From: Hypomesus transpacificus
Lineage: Eukaryota > Chordata > Actinopteri > Osmeriformes > Osmeridae
DNA: 64,000 nt
NCBI RefSeq assembly: GCF_021917145.1
Contig: NC_061072.1
Location: 14,052,742-14,116,741, forward strand
Reading direction: 5' to 3'
Shown: piece by piece, positions 1-12,374 of the stretch
How the letters are laid out: each line of letters starts with the position of its first letter
Position numbering within the stretch: position 1 is the first letter of the stretch
The notes under the pieces: generated by a model
Told to the model about the DNA's origin: nothing
Database searches by the model: none
Seen by the model: the letters and a program-made list of their open reading frames with translations, nothing else
Program-made: the position numbers and the translations under genes

Positions 1-3000
1 AACAGTTAGTTTCAGACATTAGCTCCACAGTTACCGTAAAAGTACAGGGCCGTAAAAGGTGGCTTTTGTTTTGGGAGTGTGCACAGAGACCCTTCTTTAA
101 CGGTGGAGAATAATGAACAGATGCCGTTGAATTAGGAAAGAAATACTCGCCCCTCCCCAAAGTACCACTTTGGCCGGGCGCACTGGCTGGCACGTGGCGC
201 AGCTGGCAGCGCTATGGCGAGCTCCTCTCAGCTCGTGCTTACTGGTGCTGAGACATTTAGCGATTTGGCAGCGGTTTCCACCATGAGCTACCATGCCAAC
301 CATCCGCCCCTAGAAGTGCATACTGGCCTATAGTTTAAATGACGAAATATCACAAAAGGAGCAGACGCCTCACTCTGTCTTTCTGTGTCCTCCGTGACCT
401 GCCCTTCATCCTTGGCCTTGACCGGGAACCAAACTTTTATACGGCGGAAGACTTTATTGCATTGATTGATTAGATAATACGCCAAAATGTCATGGTTTCA
501 AGTAGGTCACGTGGCATATTTAGACATTCGAAGTAAACATCGGTAGAATTGTTCTTTCTAGATTTATCGCTGGTGTTATGCACATTTAAGCCATTTATTA
601 TTTTCTAAACTTAGGCTGCCCTACAAAACAATAGGACAACAATACAAACCCGTGTTCCCAAACTATTACTGTGCAACCTGTGAGCCCATGGGCTACACTT
701 TGGAGACCAAATGAAAGTTAAAATGTGGCCTGATGCCTTCGTGTTGGTGAGGCTTCGGACTTTGCACTCTGGCTGTGCATCAAGTAGCCTAGCAGCTGAC
801 GTGCACTCACAATCACTGCAGGTGTGCTAATTGAAGGTCTAGGCCTTCCTTTTCAGGGGCATAGCCCACTGCATGTATTCACAGACCCGGAGCATGCATT
901 CACATGCTCACACATCATGCGTTTCTATATACCAGCATATTGTGCAATTACTGCCACCCTTCACAGCTCTCTACAGGACGTTGTTAATGCTCTGTGAAGC
1001 CTTTTGACATGGCTTGTTAAAAAGGCTACACGTTAAGTTTGATTAGGTTTCCTGTCCAACAGGGGACTTACATCCTATGCTTCCTGCCTTGTTATTGTAT
1101 TGATGCTGCTTCAAGGCAGGAAGTTTTCCCCAACAGGTGTGGTTATATTATCTGTCAATTATATTATAACTCAATAAACAGTGAGGTATAAGAGTCTTGA
1201 CTGGACGGTTATCGGTTAGGTAGACTAAGTTCTCAAAATCACCACTGATATTGTGCTCATGTGCATCGAATTATCAAGGCCATTTAATACGCTTTTATTA
1301 AACTGCATATCTTACATCGGTCTTAACTTTCAGACAGAATAGAATGTCGGCCTGTACTTTTCAATACTCAATAGCAATGTTTTAAAATCGAAATATAGAT
1401 CCAGATGAAAAACCATTTAGGAAAACTAATATGAAATAACATTCCTTGGCCATCATTTTCCGAAGGCATAGGTCTACAAGAGACCAAACCAATTTTAAAA
1501 CAATGCAGGGCATAGCTTATACAAGAACACTTTTGACTTGTCCAATATTAGGAATACTAGGATAGGATATCTATACTTTGCTTTTGCCCCTATTTAGTAT
1601 GAGGTCATGAATTAATCGGCAAGATTCATCGTTGTTCCCTGGTGCCCGGTGCTGATGGTACTCTGGACGACTGGTGGAGCATATGGGTCCCGGGGCAGCG
1701 TTCCAAAGTCGCAGCAGTGACGCTTTCCACCCTCTTTTGTAAATTACCACCGAAAACCTTGACCAACGCAAAAACCTCGGACAATATCAGTAGGCTATAG
1801 CCTTGTCTACAACTGAGAAGTCTAACACACAAGTGGGCAATTCCTGTATATTGTAAAAGATCTTACCTGCATACTTAGTTTCACTATAACCTCAATGACA
1901 GACATAATGTTAACCCATGCCATGAATTTTGCTGTGTCTCGTAAGCTTATAGTTTATACCTTGCTCCATTAATTCCTTGTTTGAATGTAGGCTGACGTCG
2001 ATGTTTCAGTGGACAGGTGAGACTTTACAGTGTGTCCTTAATTGACAACCTTTCAAGTAACATGAAGGTCTCAACTCATTATTCAATTAAGGTTATTTTG
2101 TAAATGCAACGTTGTTTATACATTTACAGGAACATACCATTTATGAACATATAGTTTGTATTTGACGCTGTATTCGATGCAACGTTCGGCTGAATTCGTT
2201 TTTTTCAAATATGTTACAACTGTTAAAGCTATGACATTCAGCTGTGTAACTGTATGGGCATGTGTGAAGCTTGTAAAAAGGGCTAAAACAATTGTATTTG
2301 ACCGCCTATATTATTAAGATTTATAAAACATGCAGGCCCATTGTTAAGTACATTTTGCTATTTCAAGGTGTGCATCATTTTAAGACAAATCACACCTAAA
2401 TGAATGCCAAACACAGGTTCTATTTTGCATGCCCAAAACATGCCCAACTTTCCTGCTTACATTTGCTCATAGAATGCAGTTACGTCGTTCTGCGTTTACT
2501 GCATCACACCCTGTGCATTTTAGGCATGCTTCCAATGTGTTAATATTCTAAATGTGTACTGGAACTTGAAAGTATTTGCAAAGTAGTATAAGAACGTCTA
2601 ACCATACTATTGGTTTATATACGGCTTAGATCATTTTTCTGAAATACTTTTTTACACGACGAGTTTCTCTGAAATAAAGTGATCCGATCCACAAATCAAA
2701 CTAGGCCGTGTTTGATTTTAGTATTGACAGTAAGATTATAGCTCACAGTGCTCGTACAATGTATCTACAATAAACAATGTTCATTATATATAATGGTGAG
2801 AAAAAAATTACTATTACGAATGGAAAATTTAAACTGCGCATTCACAGACGGGTGCATGATTATTTTCTGTACCTGTTGCATCATGCAGTATTTATGGTGC
2901 ACACAAATAGGCTACATAGATAAATATTTATACACATGCATTTTTACTGAGTTTAATAGCTGCTGGTAGTGTTTTGAACACTAAGAACACTGTTTTACTG

Positions 3001-3660
3001 TTAAGCTGTTTGTGTATGTGCATTTAGATGCTAACTGCATTTCAACGACTCTGTACCCGTACTGTACACAATTACAATACAAGTTTGATCTAATCGAAAA
3101 AAACAAGATTTTTATTCCAAACCTAATATAATTTATTGGATCTTTCTCATGCTAATCAAATGCAAATCAATCAAAAGCTCTTTTCTCCTCACAGATTTCT
3201 GGATTTATACGCTGAGACTTGACAAGATTTCTGGGATTGGCTAAAGATGAATCCGAACACTTAAGGATTAAGGTCCATTATAAAATGCATTGAATTAGCG
3301 AGTACATTTTTACCCAGTATTTTGTGTCGATTTGAACTTAAAAAAATAAACATATTAATTGACACACATGCCTTTTTCCTCTGGTCGTCTTTTACGGGTT
3401 TGTTTCACACAAGCCTTAAAACCTCTCAATTAAGTGGAGAGAATAGCCAGTGGTCAGTTAGTAAAATCTCTTATTCCTTTTTTAGAATGATCATTTCCTC
3501 TATAATTATTTTTTCTTGTCTGTTAAAAACAATTAAGCTACTTCAGGAAGTTGTTCATAATGACACTAGCAATCCTGAGCGTGTGCAGCATGTGTTTGGA
3601 AGTATAAGAATTAGCTCCTTCTTGCAGTAAGATGTATTTCAAGTGAGGAAGAGACGATCA
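1..3660. other. Non-coding flank 3' of neurod2
   Basis: No coding exon is seen; all open frames are short and unlike known proteins. The sequence is AT-rich with no clear tandem repeat. A POU octamer (ATGCAAAT, 3160-3167) sits in a small AT-rich cluster at about 3150-3175 and could be part of a neural enhancer, but this is only a motif match. Confidence 0.5.
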
Positions 3661-3689
3661 GCGTAATTCAGATATTTATAAAATCTTGT

Positions 3690-3695
3690 TTTATT
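3690..3695 (-). terminator. Candidate polyadenylation signal of neurod2
   Basis: AATAAA on the minus strand, about 295 bases past the neurod2 stop codon. This would give a short 3' UTR; other AT-rich sites further out cannot be excluded. Confidence 0.45.
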
Positions 3696-3988
3696 TCTTG
3701 TTTCATAACATGTTTTGTTCATGTAGGCCTATACAGCATTTAATGTGATTGCACTCATATTCTGCATACAGGTGGACATTTGATTAGTATTGAATTCTGA
3801 CACACCTTGATAAAATGTACATAATGATTATTTTGGGATGACATCAATAAAACAGAGGACCAACAATGAGAATTCAGGGCTATTTCCATCTCATTTTTCT
3901 CTCCTCTCAAAAACGGTGTCAGCTTGGGTAATAATACATTGGATTGTCATTGATTGGCTTCGTTAGGGATTGTTCAGGAGATTGGGGT

Positions 3989-5074
3989 TCAGTTATGAAA
4001 AAAGGCGTTCAGTTCTTCATAAGCAGGCGCCCTGTCATGGTGTAAGTGCACGTCATGAAACGGTGGAATGTTCTCTGAATGCGCGCCACCGCTGCGCGCT
4101 CCTGAGGGACCAAACGGCAAGCCGTGGGCTGCTGGAAGGCGAGAGCCGGGCAATCCGGAGTAGTGCATAGCATAATGATAGTTCCTGTCTGTATCAGGCG
4201 ATACCGACTCCTGTTGTCTCACTGAGAAGTTGCCGTTTACACACACGGGTGGGCTGTGGTGGCCCTCATAGTCCGGACTGTTGTAGTCCGGAGATGCCCC
4301 CCCTTGATAGACTGCGTCATAGCCAGAACCATAGGAATGATTCCGCACATTGTGTGCACTAGAACCGGGCTGATATTGAGGACTAGACAGACGAGGACAC
4401 GGATAAGAATATGGATGCACGGAGAAAGGAGAGTTTGGGACATGGAACCGAGACCCATCTGGACACTGTTCTGTCAAGAAGTTCCGAGTGTTGAGTTGCA
4501 AGCAACCTGCCACTAAATTAGTTGTGGGTTGTGAGAGGCCTTTGCACAGTGTCTGCACGTATGATACAACGTCCGGTCGTTTCCCATTGCGCAAAATCTC
4601 TCCAAGGGCCCAAATGTAATTTTTAGCCAGCCTCAGTGTCTCTATCTTGGATAGCTTTTGAGTTTTGGAATAACAGGGCACTACTTTGCGCAGATTGTCC
4701 AGGGCAGAGTTCAAGTCGTGCATACGAGTGCGCTCGCGGGCGTTGGCCTTTTGACGTCGCACTTTGGAACGCTCCATCCTGGCAGGTGTCATCTTGCGTT
4801 TCTTTGGGCCTCGCTTTTTGGGTTTGTCTCCCTCTGTTTCATCTCCACAGTCCTCATCCTCAGCATCGTCATCGTCGTCGTCATCGCCAGCCATCTCGGA
4901 CTGAGCCCTGCTGCTTCCCTCTGCTGCATCACCGTCATCCAAGTCGTCGTCTCCAAGGTGACAGTGATCTTGGTCGTCGTCCTTGGTTTTGGAGTCCTCA
5001 CTCTCACTGTCGTCCGCCCATCCCGCAAGTTTTTGGACATCCGGCAGAACCTCGCTGAAGAGCCTAGTCAACAT
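3989..5074 (-). CDS. neurod2: Neurogenic differentiation factor 2 (bHLH transcription factor)
   Basis: Single coding exon, 361 residues (human about 382). It is a nuclear class II bHLH activator that pairs with E proteins on E-boxes in differentiating neurons. Visible parts: N-terminal MLTRLFSEV, an Asp/Glu-rich stretch (about residues 21-83), a basic nuclear signal KKRGPKKRK (about 86-94), the bHLH (about 107-160), and the NeuroD C-terminal domain ending [10 protein letters not shown]. The tail with [13 protein letters not shown] and [19 protein letters not shown] is NEUROD2-type rather than NEUROD1, 4 or 6. The ATG at 5072-5074 was preferred to an upstream in-frame ATG because it begins the family's conserved N-terminus and because a strong acceptor (tttctctgcag) lies 7 bases before it. 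The basic region reads ERTRM where I recall ERNRM in human NEUROD2. The next gene, ppp1r1b, is divergent, as in human 17q12. Confidence 0.96.
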   Translation of the reverse strand: MLTRLFSEVLPDVQKLAGWADDSESEDSKTKDDDQDHCHLGDDDLDDGDAAEGSSRAQSEMAGDDDDDDDAEDEDCGDETEGDKPKKRGPKKRKMTPARMERSKVRRQKANARERTRMHDLNSALDNLRKVVPCYSKTQKLSKIETLRLAKNYIWALGEILRNGKRPDVVSYVQTLCKGLSQPTTNLVAGCLQLNTRNFLTEQCPDGSRFHVPNSPFSVHPYSYPCPRLSSPQYQPGSSAHNVRNHSYGSGYDAVYQGGASPDYNSPDYEGHHSPPVCVNGNFSVRQQESVSPDTDRNYHYAMHYSGLPGSRLPAAHGLPFGPSGARSGGAHSENIPPFHDVHLHHDRAPAYEELNAFFHN

Positions 5075-5081
5075 GGTGTCA

Positions 5082-6759
5082 CTGCAGAGAAATAAATAAT
5101 AGATTATCGTTGGGCTCAATTAATATGGTGTCAGCGCACGTATATATTTCTATTTGGTCATGTCGGACAGATGGAGAGATAATTATAGAGAACTATTGAA
5201 ACATGCTTAAATTGGGAAAAAATCTAATGCTTACCTAAATGCCGCGTTTTATTGAGACCAGACTATGGCCTACACATTTTATTTATTAGTCAAGCTATAC
5301 TGACAAGTTTAGGATAGGAACAAAAGATCAAGTTAATGGCACATTTCTTTAGCGATTAAAATAAACCTGTGCCTAATTAAATTGAATGGGCAACATTTCT
5401 TAGGGGACATGACCACAGAAAAGCGCCAGACGTGACCAGACGGACCCCATTCTCCGCTCCCTAACCACGTGCCTTGGCGTGCCCTCTCGCAGCAGGTTTC
5501 TGTGGTGCTGGCCCTATCATAAGGTCCCAAGGGGCGCATTGTGCGGCGGGTAGCCCCATTCGCCCCGTCCACCTCTTCTGGATTTTGGCGACATTCCAAA
5601 ACAGCCACCCCACATTTCTTGGGTGTATTTTATGAAAATATGTTTCATAATAGGCCTGAATTTAATCAAGACAATGTCACGTTTTTTATAGGTTTGGCTA
5701 GCTTGTATCGATATGTTCAAAAGGTCTGCATTTGGCAATATTGTTACATGTAGGCCTAAGAGCTAGAACAACATTTCCGATTAAAATTGCAAATAGTAAA
5801 CTATATGTTTACAATGTGATCGAAATTCAAGTTCCAGAAATGAGATGGTCAGTTGGTCAGGTTTAGGCCCAATTCAAACTCCAACTTGTTCGGATTTTCT
5901 GCATCACCTAGATGAGGACTATGAACCTATTCATGTTGGATTATACCATAATTCAATCTTTCATTGATTATGATCTTGGCAATATAATAATTATAAAGCA
6001 CCCATTTGTAAATAGCTTTATAAATGACTTATGACACTAATCGTGTTACGCGATTATATGTTTCTTTATTTGAGCTCAGCTGTGCATGTGCGTAGATTTA
6101 TATTTATTTAAATATTATAATCACAATGCAATTAACGTAAACCAATACCTTGTCAATTAGCGCTTTTAACTCTGGATAATTCATCCCCCACATTTCTCTC
6201 TCCCTCTCACTCTCTCATTCTCTCATTCTCTCTGTCTGGCACACGCATACACATACTTTATTTTTTATAATGGGTTCGGTCAAAACAAAGTCTATCTTCA
6301 AGTCTCATAGTGAACAAAGATTTCGTAGGTTTATGCGCCAAATGAATCTCCCACAGCAATAACATAGGTTTTGTAAAATACCGATTAGGGATGAAATGAT
6401 TAAAAACATCTCTTAATTAATATAATTTTAAAAATTCTGGCGTGTAATCTGTTTATCGTCGTCTTTTTTGATAAATGTTGTGTGCCTTAGGTGGTAGGTT
6501 AAGTAAAGAGCTCGAGCAGGCTTAGAGGGTATCTTGATTATATCTCCTTCACTTAACTGGAGATAAAAGAACGAGAGGAAGCTGCCTCGTTGTGGAATCC
6601 TGAAACAGTATCTTAAATTATGCTCAGGAAACGTATAGCCCATACGGTTTATCAACAGTCCCAATGGGTACATTTTCGTTTACATGTAAATCTAAATTTT
6701 CTGCTTCAATGTGTTAGTATGTGAAATTCGTTATAAACAGTAGGTAATGTTCAACCTAC
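5082..6759 (-). other. Probable 5'-UTR intron of neurod2
   Basis: A minus-strand acceptor (ttctctgcag, exon starting at 5081) lies just before the neurod2 ATG. A good minus-strand donor (GGACGGAG|GTAGGTTG) lies at 6759/6760. NeuroD genes typically have a non-coding first exon, so this interval is the likely intron. No coding sequence is seen in it. Confidence 0.45.
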
Positions 6760-7160
6760 CTCCGTCCTGGAGCTCGGTAATAGGCGATAGCGTTTGTTTA
6801 CACCATCTCCGGGTGTCCAGTCCACACCCCTCCACTGACACTCCTGTAGTTGCTATTGTCGGCTTCTCTCTGTGTGTGCTGCTATCCCTACACCAAACGC
6901 GCGGAGACAGTGTGGCATCATAACCAGAGACTGGGTGGGTTACATACCAGCTATGATGCCAGGCCATATGGCTGGCACGTCATTGGCAAGAGCCATCACA
7001 TGAGAGCGGGTGATTGACATGCGCCCGCATTCACAGAGATTGCCTTCCCGGGGGAAGAGGGACTCGCCATCTGTCACTGTGCTCGCGCTCACACAGCCAG
7101 AAAAAGCGAGGCAGCAATGAAAATGGAAGGAGAAAGAGAGTAACAACAACGGGGGTAGAA
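6760..7160 (-). other. Candidate non-coding first exon and promoter of neurod2
   Basis: The region immediately 5' (minus strand) of the candidate donor at 6759/6760. It is more GC-rich than its flanks and contains several E-box-like CANNTG sites (for example CATCTG near 7070). The transcription start cannot be placed. Another possible donor (CCAAG|GTAGGC) lies near 7455, so the exon assignment is tentative. Confidence 0.3.
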
Positions 7161-10100
7161 AAGGCAAGACATATTATTGATTGAAGTGTCTTAAACGTCT
7201 GAATTAACTCATCTTGGAGCATAATAATGGACCCCTATGCACATTAGTAGAGGACCAAACGTGTATAAACAACAGAGGGATTTATGCGAACTAACACAAA
7301 TGGATATCTATCATGAATCATTTTTTAAACGTAGGCTATAGTGTTTCTAACCAATGTTAGTGCCGTGGAGGCTACTAGAAAGATCAAGGTGCAATTGCCT
7401 AAATGAGTCATTTGAACTGCGATAACCATGCCATGGTGTCCTAAGAGAGCCTACCTTGGAGCGCCCACTGGGTGAGCAATGCCAGGTATGAACTGCTGCC
7501 AGTGGGAGGGGTATTCATGGGTGGTGCCAAAGATGGCACAGACATGACAGTCCAGAGGACAGAGCCCCAGACGGGAAAGATGACAAAAATAGGATATGAT
7601 TTAGGGAGGTAAAACAGCAAATATGCTCATTACAGATCACAATAGTAATACTTGCTCATTTATCCTAATGAGGGGCCACATGAAAAGGGTGGAATCGTGT
7701 TGCGATATCAGTCAGAACAATAAAGACAATGGTTCAATCCTAAAAAAGACACAGCAAAGGGTGGTGGGAGTCATATGCAGACAAAGGTTGAACAGCAACC
7801 ATAACAAAATGAGTGGCCAACAGCACAATTCAGTGTATAGCCTGTTATCAGGATGTTGGCTATATCACTGTTAAGTTTGCAATTAATAGTTTGAACTTAA
7901 AATACTTCAGGACCTCTTTTGGTCTTTCAGACATGTCTGTAGATATTGGAACATGTGTGTGTGCTTGTGTGTTGCTTATGGAAAGTTTTAGAGATTGGTG
8001 CATTAAGGTCCTGACATCAGATTGAGCTTGTTTCCCTGACAACAGCTGAAACCTAATAAATGTACCCATGGTTATGTCCTGTCTCTTTGTAGCAGCAAAA
8101 ATAATACATGAGATTAGGTAATGTCCCATCGAAATATAAATGTGAATAATTTGCTTCCTGAATTTGTAAATGCAAAATGCCAGAGACAAAAGTACATTAT
8201 TATGGTCAGACCTCAAAGGTCAAGTCCGGTTGAATTGAACAGGTATTTATTTCGAGGGTCATAGTTACCTGAAGCTATTAAAATATATTTTTTATGCACT
8301 TTAGTTCTATTGATTGACAGAATATAATTCAATTGGACACTGATTTCTCTCTGGTTTACATTTAATTGTTATAGTATACGTGGTTGCATGAAGCACCACA
8401 AAATGTGAAACTGCTTTTGAGGAAGTAAATCAATTCCTGAGCGGTGACTTGTAAAACAATCTGTGGGCGACATCTGGTGGTGGAAAAACAGAAAATCACA
8501 AGTGTCTTCTTGCTGTGTCTGACAATTCTATAACAAGGGCAATATTTCACATTGCATGTAATTTATATATATTTTCTTCGAGCAGGCCACTCGTTTATTA
8601 ATGTATTTATGTGTCAAAATAATCATGGTGCAGAGGATTAGTGGTAGTCTGCGGTGATGAGATCCAATCATGTCCCATTGCCCTGTCTGATCTGACAATG
8701 CCTTATGTGCGTATGTGTGCGTATGTGTGCGTGTGTGTGTCTTTGCGTACGTGAAATTGTGTGTATCTTCCATTACCATACCTTATGATTTGTCTTACAC
8801 AGTTGTGTCCCTTGTGCTAACCACAAACTACAGTTTGCCATCTCTAAAGACAGAAGGTGCAAGCTCCCCATGATGCGGCCTCCAAAGACTGCACTTCCAA
8901 CTCTCAATTCCCTATTAATGGTGATCACGACTTCTCTGATGCTGCCCAAACCTATGGACTAGCACTATGCATCAAGTCTTCGAATGTAGATGCATTTAGA
9001 TCTCATTCTAAGAACCATTCATTCTCTTTAACCCAAGAGACTGTGTGAAGGCAGCGGGGTCACAATGTCTGTCATAGCCGATGTTTTGTCACATGTATAG
9101 TGTTGCGCGTCAGTCGGTGTACGGAGATTTATGTACGTATTCTTTGTATTTGAAACGTGATGAATTGATGCGTTGACTGATTGATCACCTCCCTGTCTTT
9201 GTAGCACTGCCAAGATGAAACAGATATAATGAAGGACATGATGGGAGAGAATAACAGTTTGGAAGGAAACTCACGCCACAGGAAGCACAGTTTAGAGTAG
9301 GTGCCAAGGGAATGAAGAACCCACACTAGGGTCTACACCTCACCCTGTTCTAATTATAACATTGTCTTGCTCCAGTTAGGTCCAATGGCAGTGGTAGAGC
9401 TCTACTCCCCAGACACTAGCTTCTTCCACAATAGAGAAACATGTTCACATCTGCATTTTGGGATGGGTGATTTATCTCCTAGCCAACCCACCTCGGAAGA
9501 GTAGTCAGGTCTGTCCGATGGCCATGCCCATGCATTGCTAATAAGAGCCTATAGCGCACGAGTGTGCTGTATGAGCGTACGGGCGTGTGTGCGTGCGTTA
9601 GTGCCTTTGTGGTGGGAGAAGGCGGTGGTGTGTGTCTGTGTGTGTGTGTGTGCTCGTACAAGATGAGAGAGACTAGGAGCTGCATGTGTTGATGTTTATG
9701 TGCACGTGTAGGTCTGGGTTATATAAGTCTGGGACTCTTGCCCATGCCCTTGGGTGCAAATCAGAGCACTTGCTCTATAACCAGGTGGTGAAATGGGCTG
9801 GTAATTGGTTTCATGGCTGTGGGTCCGACGCTTGGTTGCGACTTTATTTGAGTCCAATCACAAGTGTGTCTGCTGCTTCTATGGTTTAACAGCTGATGAC
9901 ATCCTTCCCAGGCTCAACAATATCTCTGTCCTTTGGGCCTCCAGTGACCGTTTCACTCCTGTCCTCCCATCTTTGTTATTCATCATTTGTGCTTTTCCCT
10001 TCCTTCCTCCCCTCCCTCACTCCCTCCCTCTCTCCTACATCCCTCTCTTCCCTCTTCAATCCCCTCAGCCCCCCCCCCCCCCCCTTCCAGCCCTCCTTCT

Positions 10101-10230
10101 CTCAGTTGGGCTGAGCCCTAGTGAGTCTACTGTCCTGCTGACCCCTGTACGGCCCCGTGGCTTAGCGGCCAGAGAGCAGACAGGGTGGCTGCTTATGTTT
10201 GTTTATTTTCAGCTGTTCTTGCTCACTCTG
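7161..10230. other. Intergenic region between neurod2 and ppp1r1b
   Basis: No gene is recognised. It contains imperfect GT-rich microsatellites near 8705-8745 and 9575-9655 and a pyrimidine-rich stretch at 9950-10100 with a 13-C run near 10072. Cis-regulatory elements of neurod2 are likely here, but none can be identified from sequence alone. Confidence 0.5.
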
Positions 10231-10868
10231 TAAGGCTCTGCTCTAGTCTGGTCTAGTCTGCTTTAGTGTGCTCTGCTCTAGTCTGCTCTAGTGTGCTCTG
10301 CTTTAGTCTGCTCTAGTCTGCTCTGCTCTAATCTGCTCTAGTCTGCTCTAGTGTGCTCTGCTCTAGTCTGCTCTAGTCTGCTCTGCTCTAATCTGCTCTA
10401 GTCTGCTCTGCTGTAGTCTGCTCTGTAATGCTCTGCTCTAGTCAGCTCTAGTCTGCTTTAGTCTGCTCTAGTCAGCTCTGCCCTAGTCTACTCTTCTCTA
10501 GTCTGCTCTGTTCTGCTTTAGTCTGCTCTGTAATGCTCTACTTTAGTCTGCTCTGTAATGCTCTACTCTAGTCTGCTCTGTAATGCTCTGCACTAGTCTG
10601 CTCTGTTCTGCTCTGCTTTAGTGTGCTCTGTTCTGCTCTGCTTTATTCTGCTCTGTAATTCTTTACTCTAATCTGCTCTGTAATGCTATGCTCTAGTCTG
10701 CTCTGTAATGCTCTACTCTAGTCTGCTCTGTAATGTTCTACTCTAGTCTGCTCTGTAATGTTCTACTCTAGTCTGCTCTGTAATGCTCTGCTCTTGTCTG
10801 CTCTAACGCTCTGCTTTAGACTGCTCTGTAATGCTCTGCTTTAGTCTGCTCTGTTCTGCTCTGCTTTG
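10231..10868. repeat. Degenerate minisatellite, CTCTAGTCTG / CTGTAATG units
   Basis: About 640 bases built from variants of CTCTAGTCTG and CTCTGTAATGCTCTG arranged in tandem. The left half is mostly 10-15-base units and the right half about 20-base units with TAATG. It is strongly strand-asymmetric (C/T-rich on the plus strand) and has no stable open frame. Confidence 0.9.
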
Positions 10869-11442
10869 TGCTCTCTCTTTCCCTTTCTCTTCCCCCTCCC
10901 CTCCACACTATGGAAACAGGTACTGTAGCGCAAACACACAAAGCTGTGTGTAAAGTTACTGTTGCCATGGCAATATATTTTTCTGCTCATAAAAGAACTG
11001 ATACTAGGAATGTATCCAGCGTTTAAGAATAGAAGGTGAAAGGTGATGAGGGACTATTATAGTTTAACTGAATTTCTATTTTTAAGTGCCTGTCTTTTCT
11101 TTCAGACAAAGAGTATGATTTGCATAAGAATGACACATTTCTTCACCGACTAATCATCTTAACATAATCTGTTATGATGTCATTATTTAAACATTATCGT
11201 CACAATCACGTCAGCCAGTGTGAGGTTACTTGTTTGTTATCTGTCAATTGTAACATCAACAAAACAATTGTTACTTTACTAAGGGGAAATGTTGTGGTCC
11301 ACTGTCTAGTGTCTACTGACTTAGACTGACTGATTTACGGTCTAAATAAATTACTGACAGGTCCTCCTCTCTTTTCTGTTCTCATGAGATGTGTATCTGT
11401 GTCACATCTTAACAGCCTGACCCTGCCGGTACATATCTGCTG

Positions 11443-11526
11443 CCACCAATATCTGTTCCACCAATATCTGTTCCACCAATATCTGTTCCACCAATATCTG
11501 TTCCATCAATATCTGTTCCACCAATA
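11443..11526. repeat. 15-bp minisatellite (CCACCAATATCTGTT), about 5.6 copies
   Basis: Five almost identical 15-base units plus a partial one; a single C-to-T change is visible in the fourth interval. Non-coding, upstream of ppp1r1b. Confidence 0.92.
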
Positions 11527-11851
11527 GCAGCTCCCAGTCCTTTCCGACAAGGTCAAGGGCACCGAGAGAACAACAGCACTGGGGTGAGATTAGATTCTAT
11601 ACTGTAAACAAATCAGCTTCAGCTTAGCATCGAGCACTTGTAGCCTTCCTACCCCCCCGAATCCCCTCCACCCTATCGCTCTCACACACACGCACACACA
11701 CACACGCACACATTCCTCCTCCAACATTCCCTCATTCATCCCTCCCACCATCCCTCCCACTGAGGTAGTAGAGGCCATCCCTCCTTCACTCACGCGGCAC
11801 AGGTTTAGAACGAGGGAGAGTGATCGAGAGCTAGGGAGAGTAGAGGAGCGC

Positions 11852-12060
<209 letters not shown>

Positions 12061-12374
12061 AGAGTCAATTCGCTGAGCCACTCACGGCACAGTGCACCGG
12101 GCTGACAGTCTGACGAATAAAGAGCAAGAAAGAAGGATACAGGAACCCGTCACATCTCAGCTCAAAAGCCCAGTGTTCCAGGAGCGCAGGAGGAGGAGGA
12201 ACACTGAAGGGAACCCTCTTGTCACAAGAGCACCCCTCAACTTGCAGTCTTAACCTCCAGTTCTCCAGGAAGGAGAATTATCAGTGGACTTCTAAGTACC
12301 CATCCAAAAGGTTTTCCTGTTTTTTTTTCTTTCTTTCCCCCGGCCATCTGTGAGTTGGCCGCAGAAGTAGCTCC

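Noticed and set aside
4256-5095. Plus-strand open frames over neurod2
   Set aside because: Antisense shadows of the neurod2 coding exon.
5075-5119. Upstream in-frame ATG of neurod2 at 5117-5119
   Set aside because: It lies beyond the splice acceptor at 5081/5082 and adds residues absent from the family.
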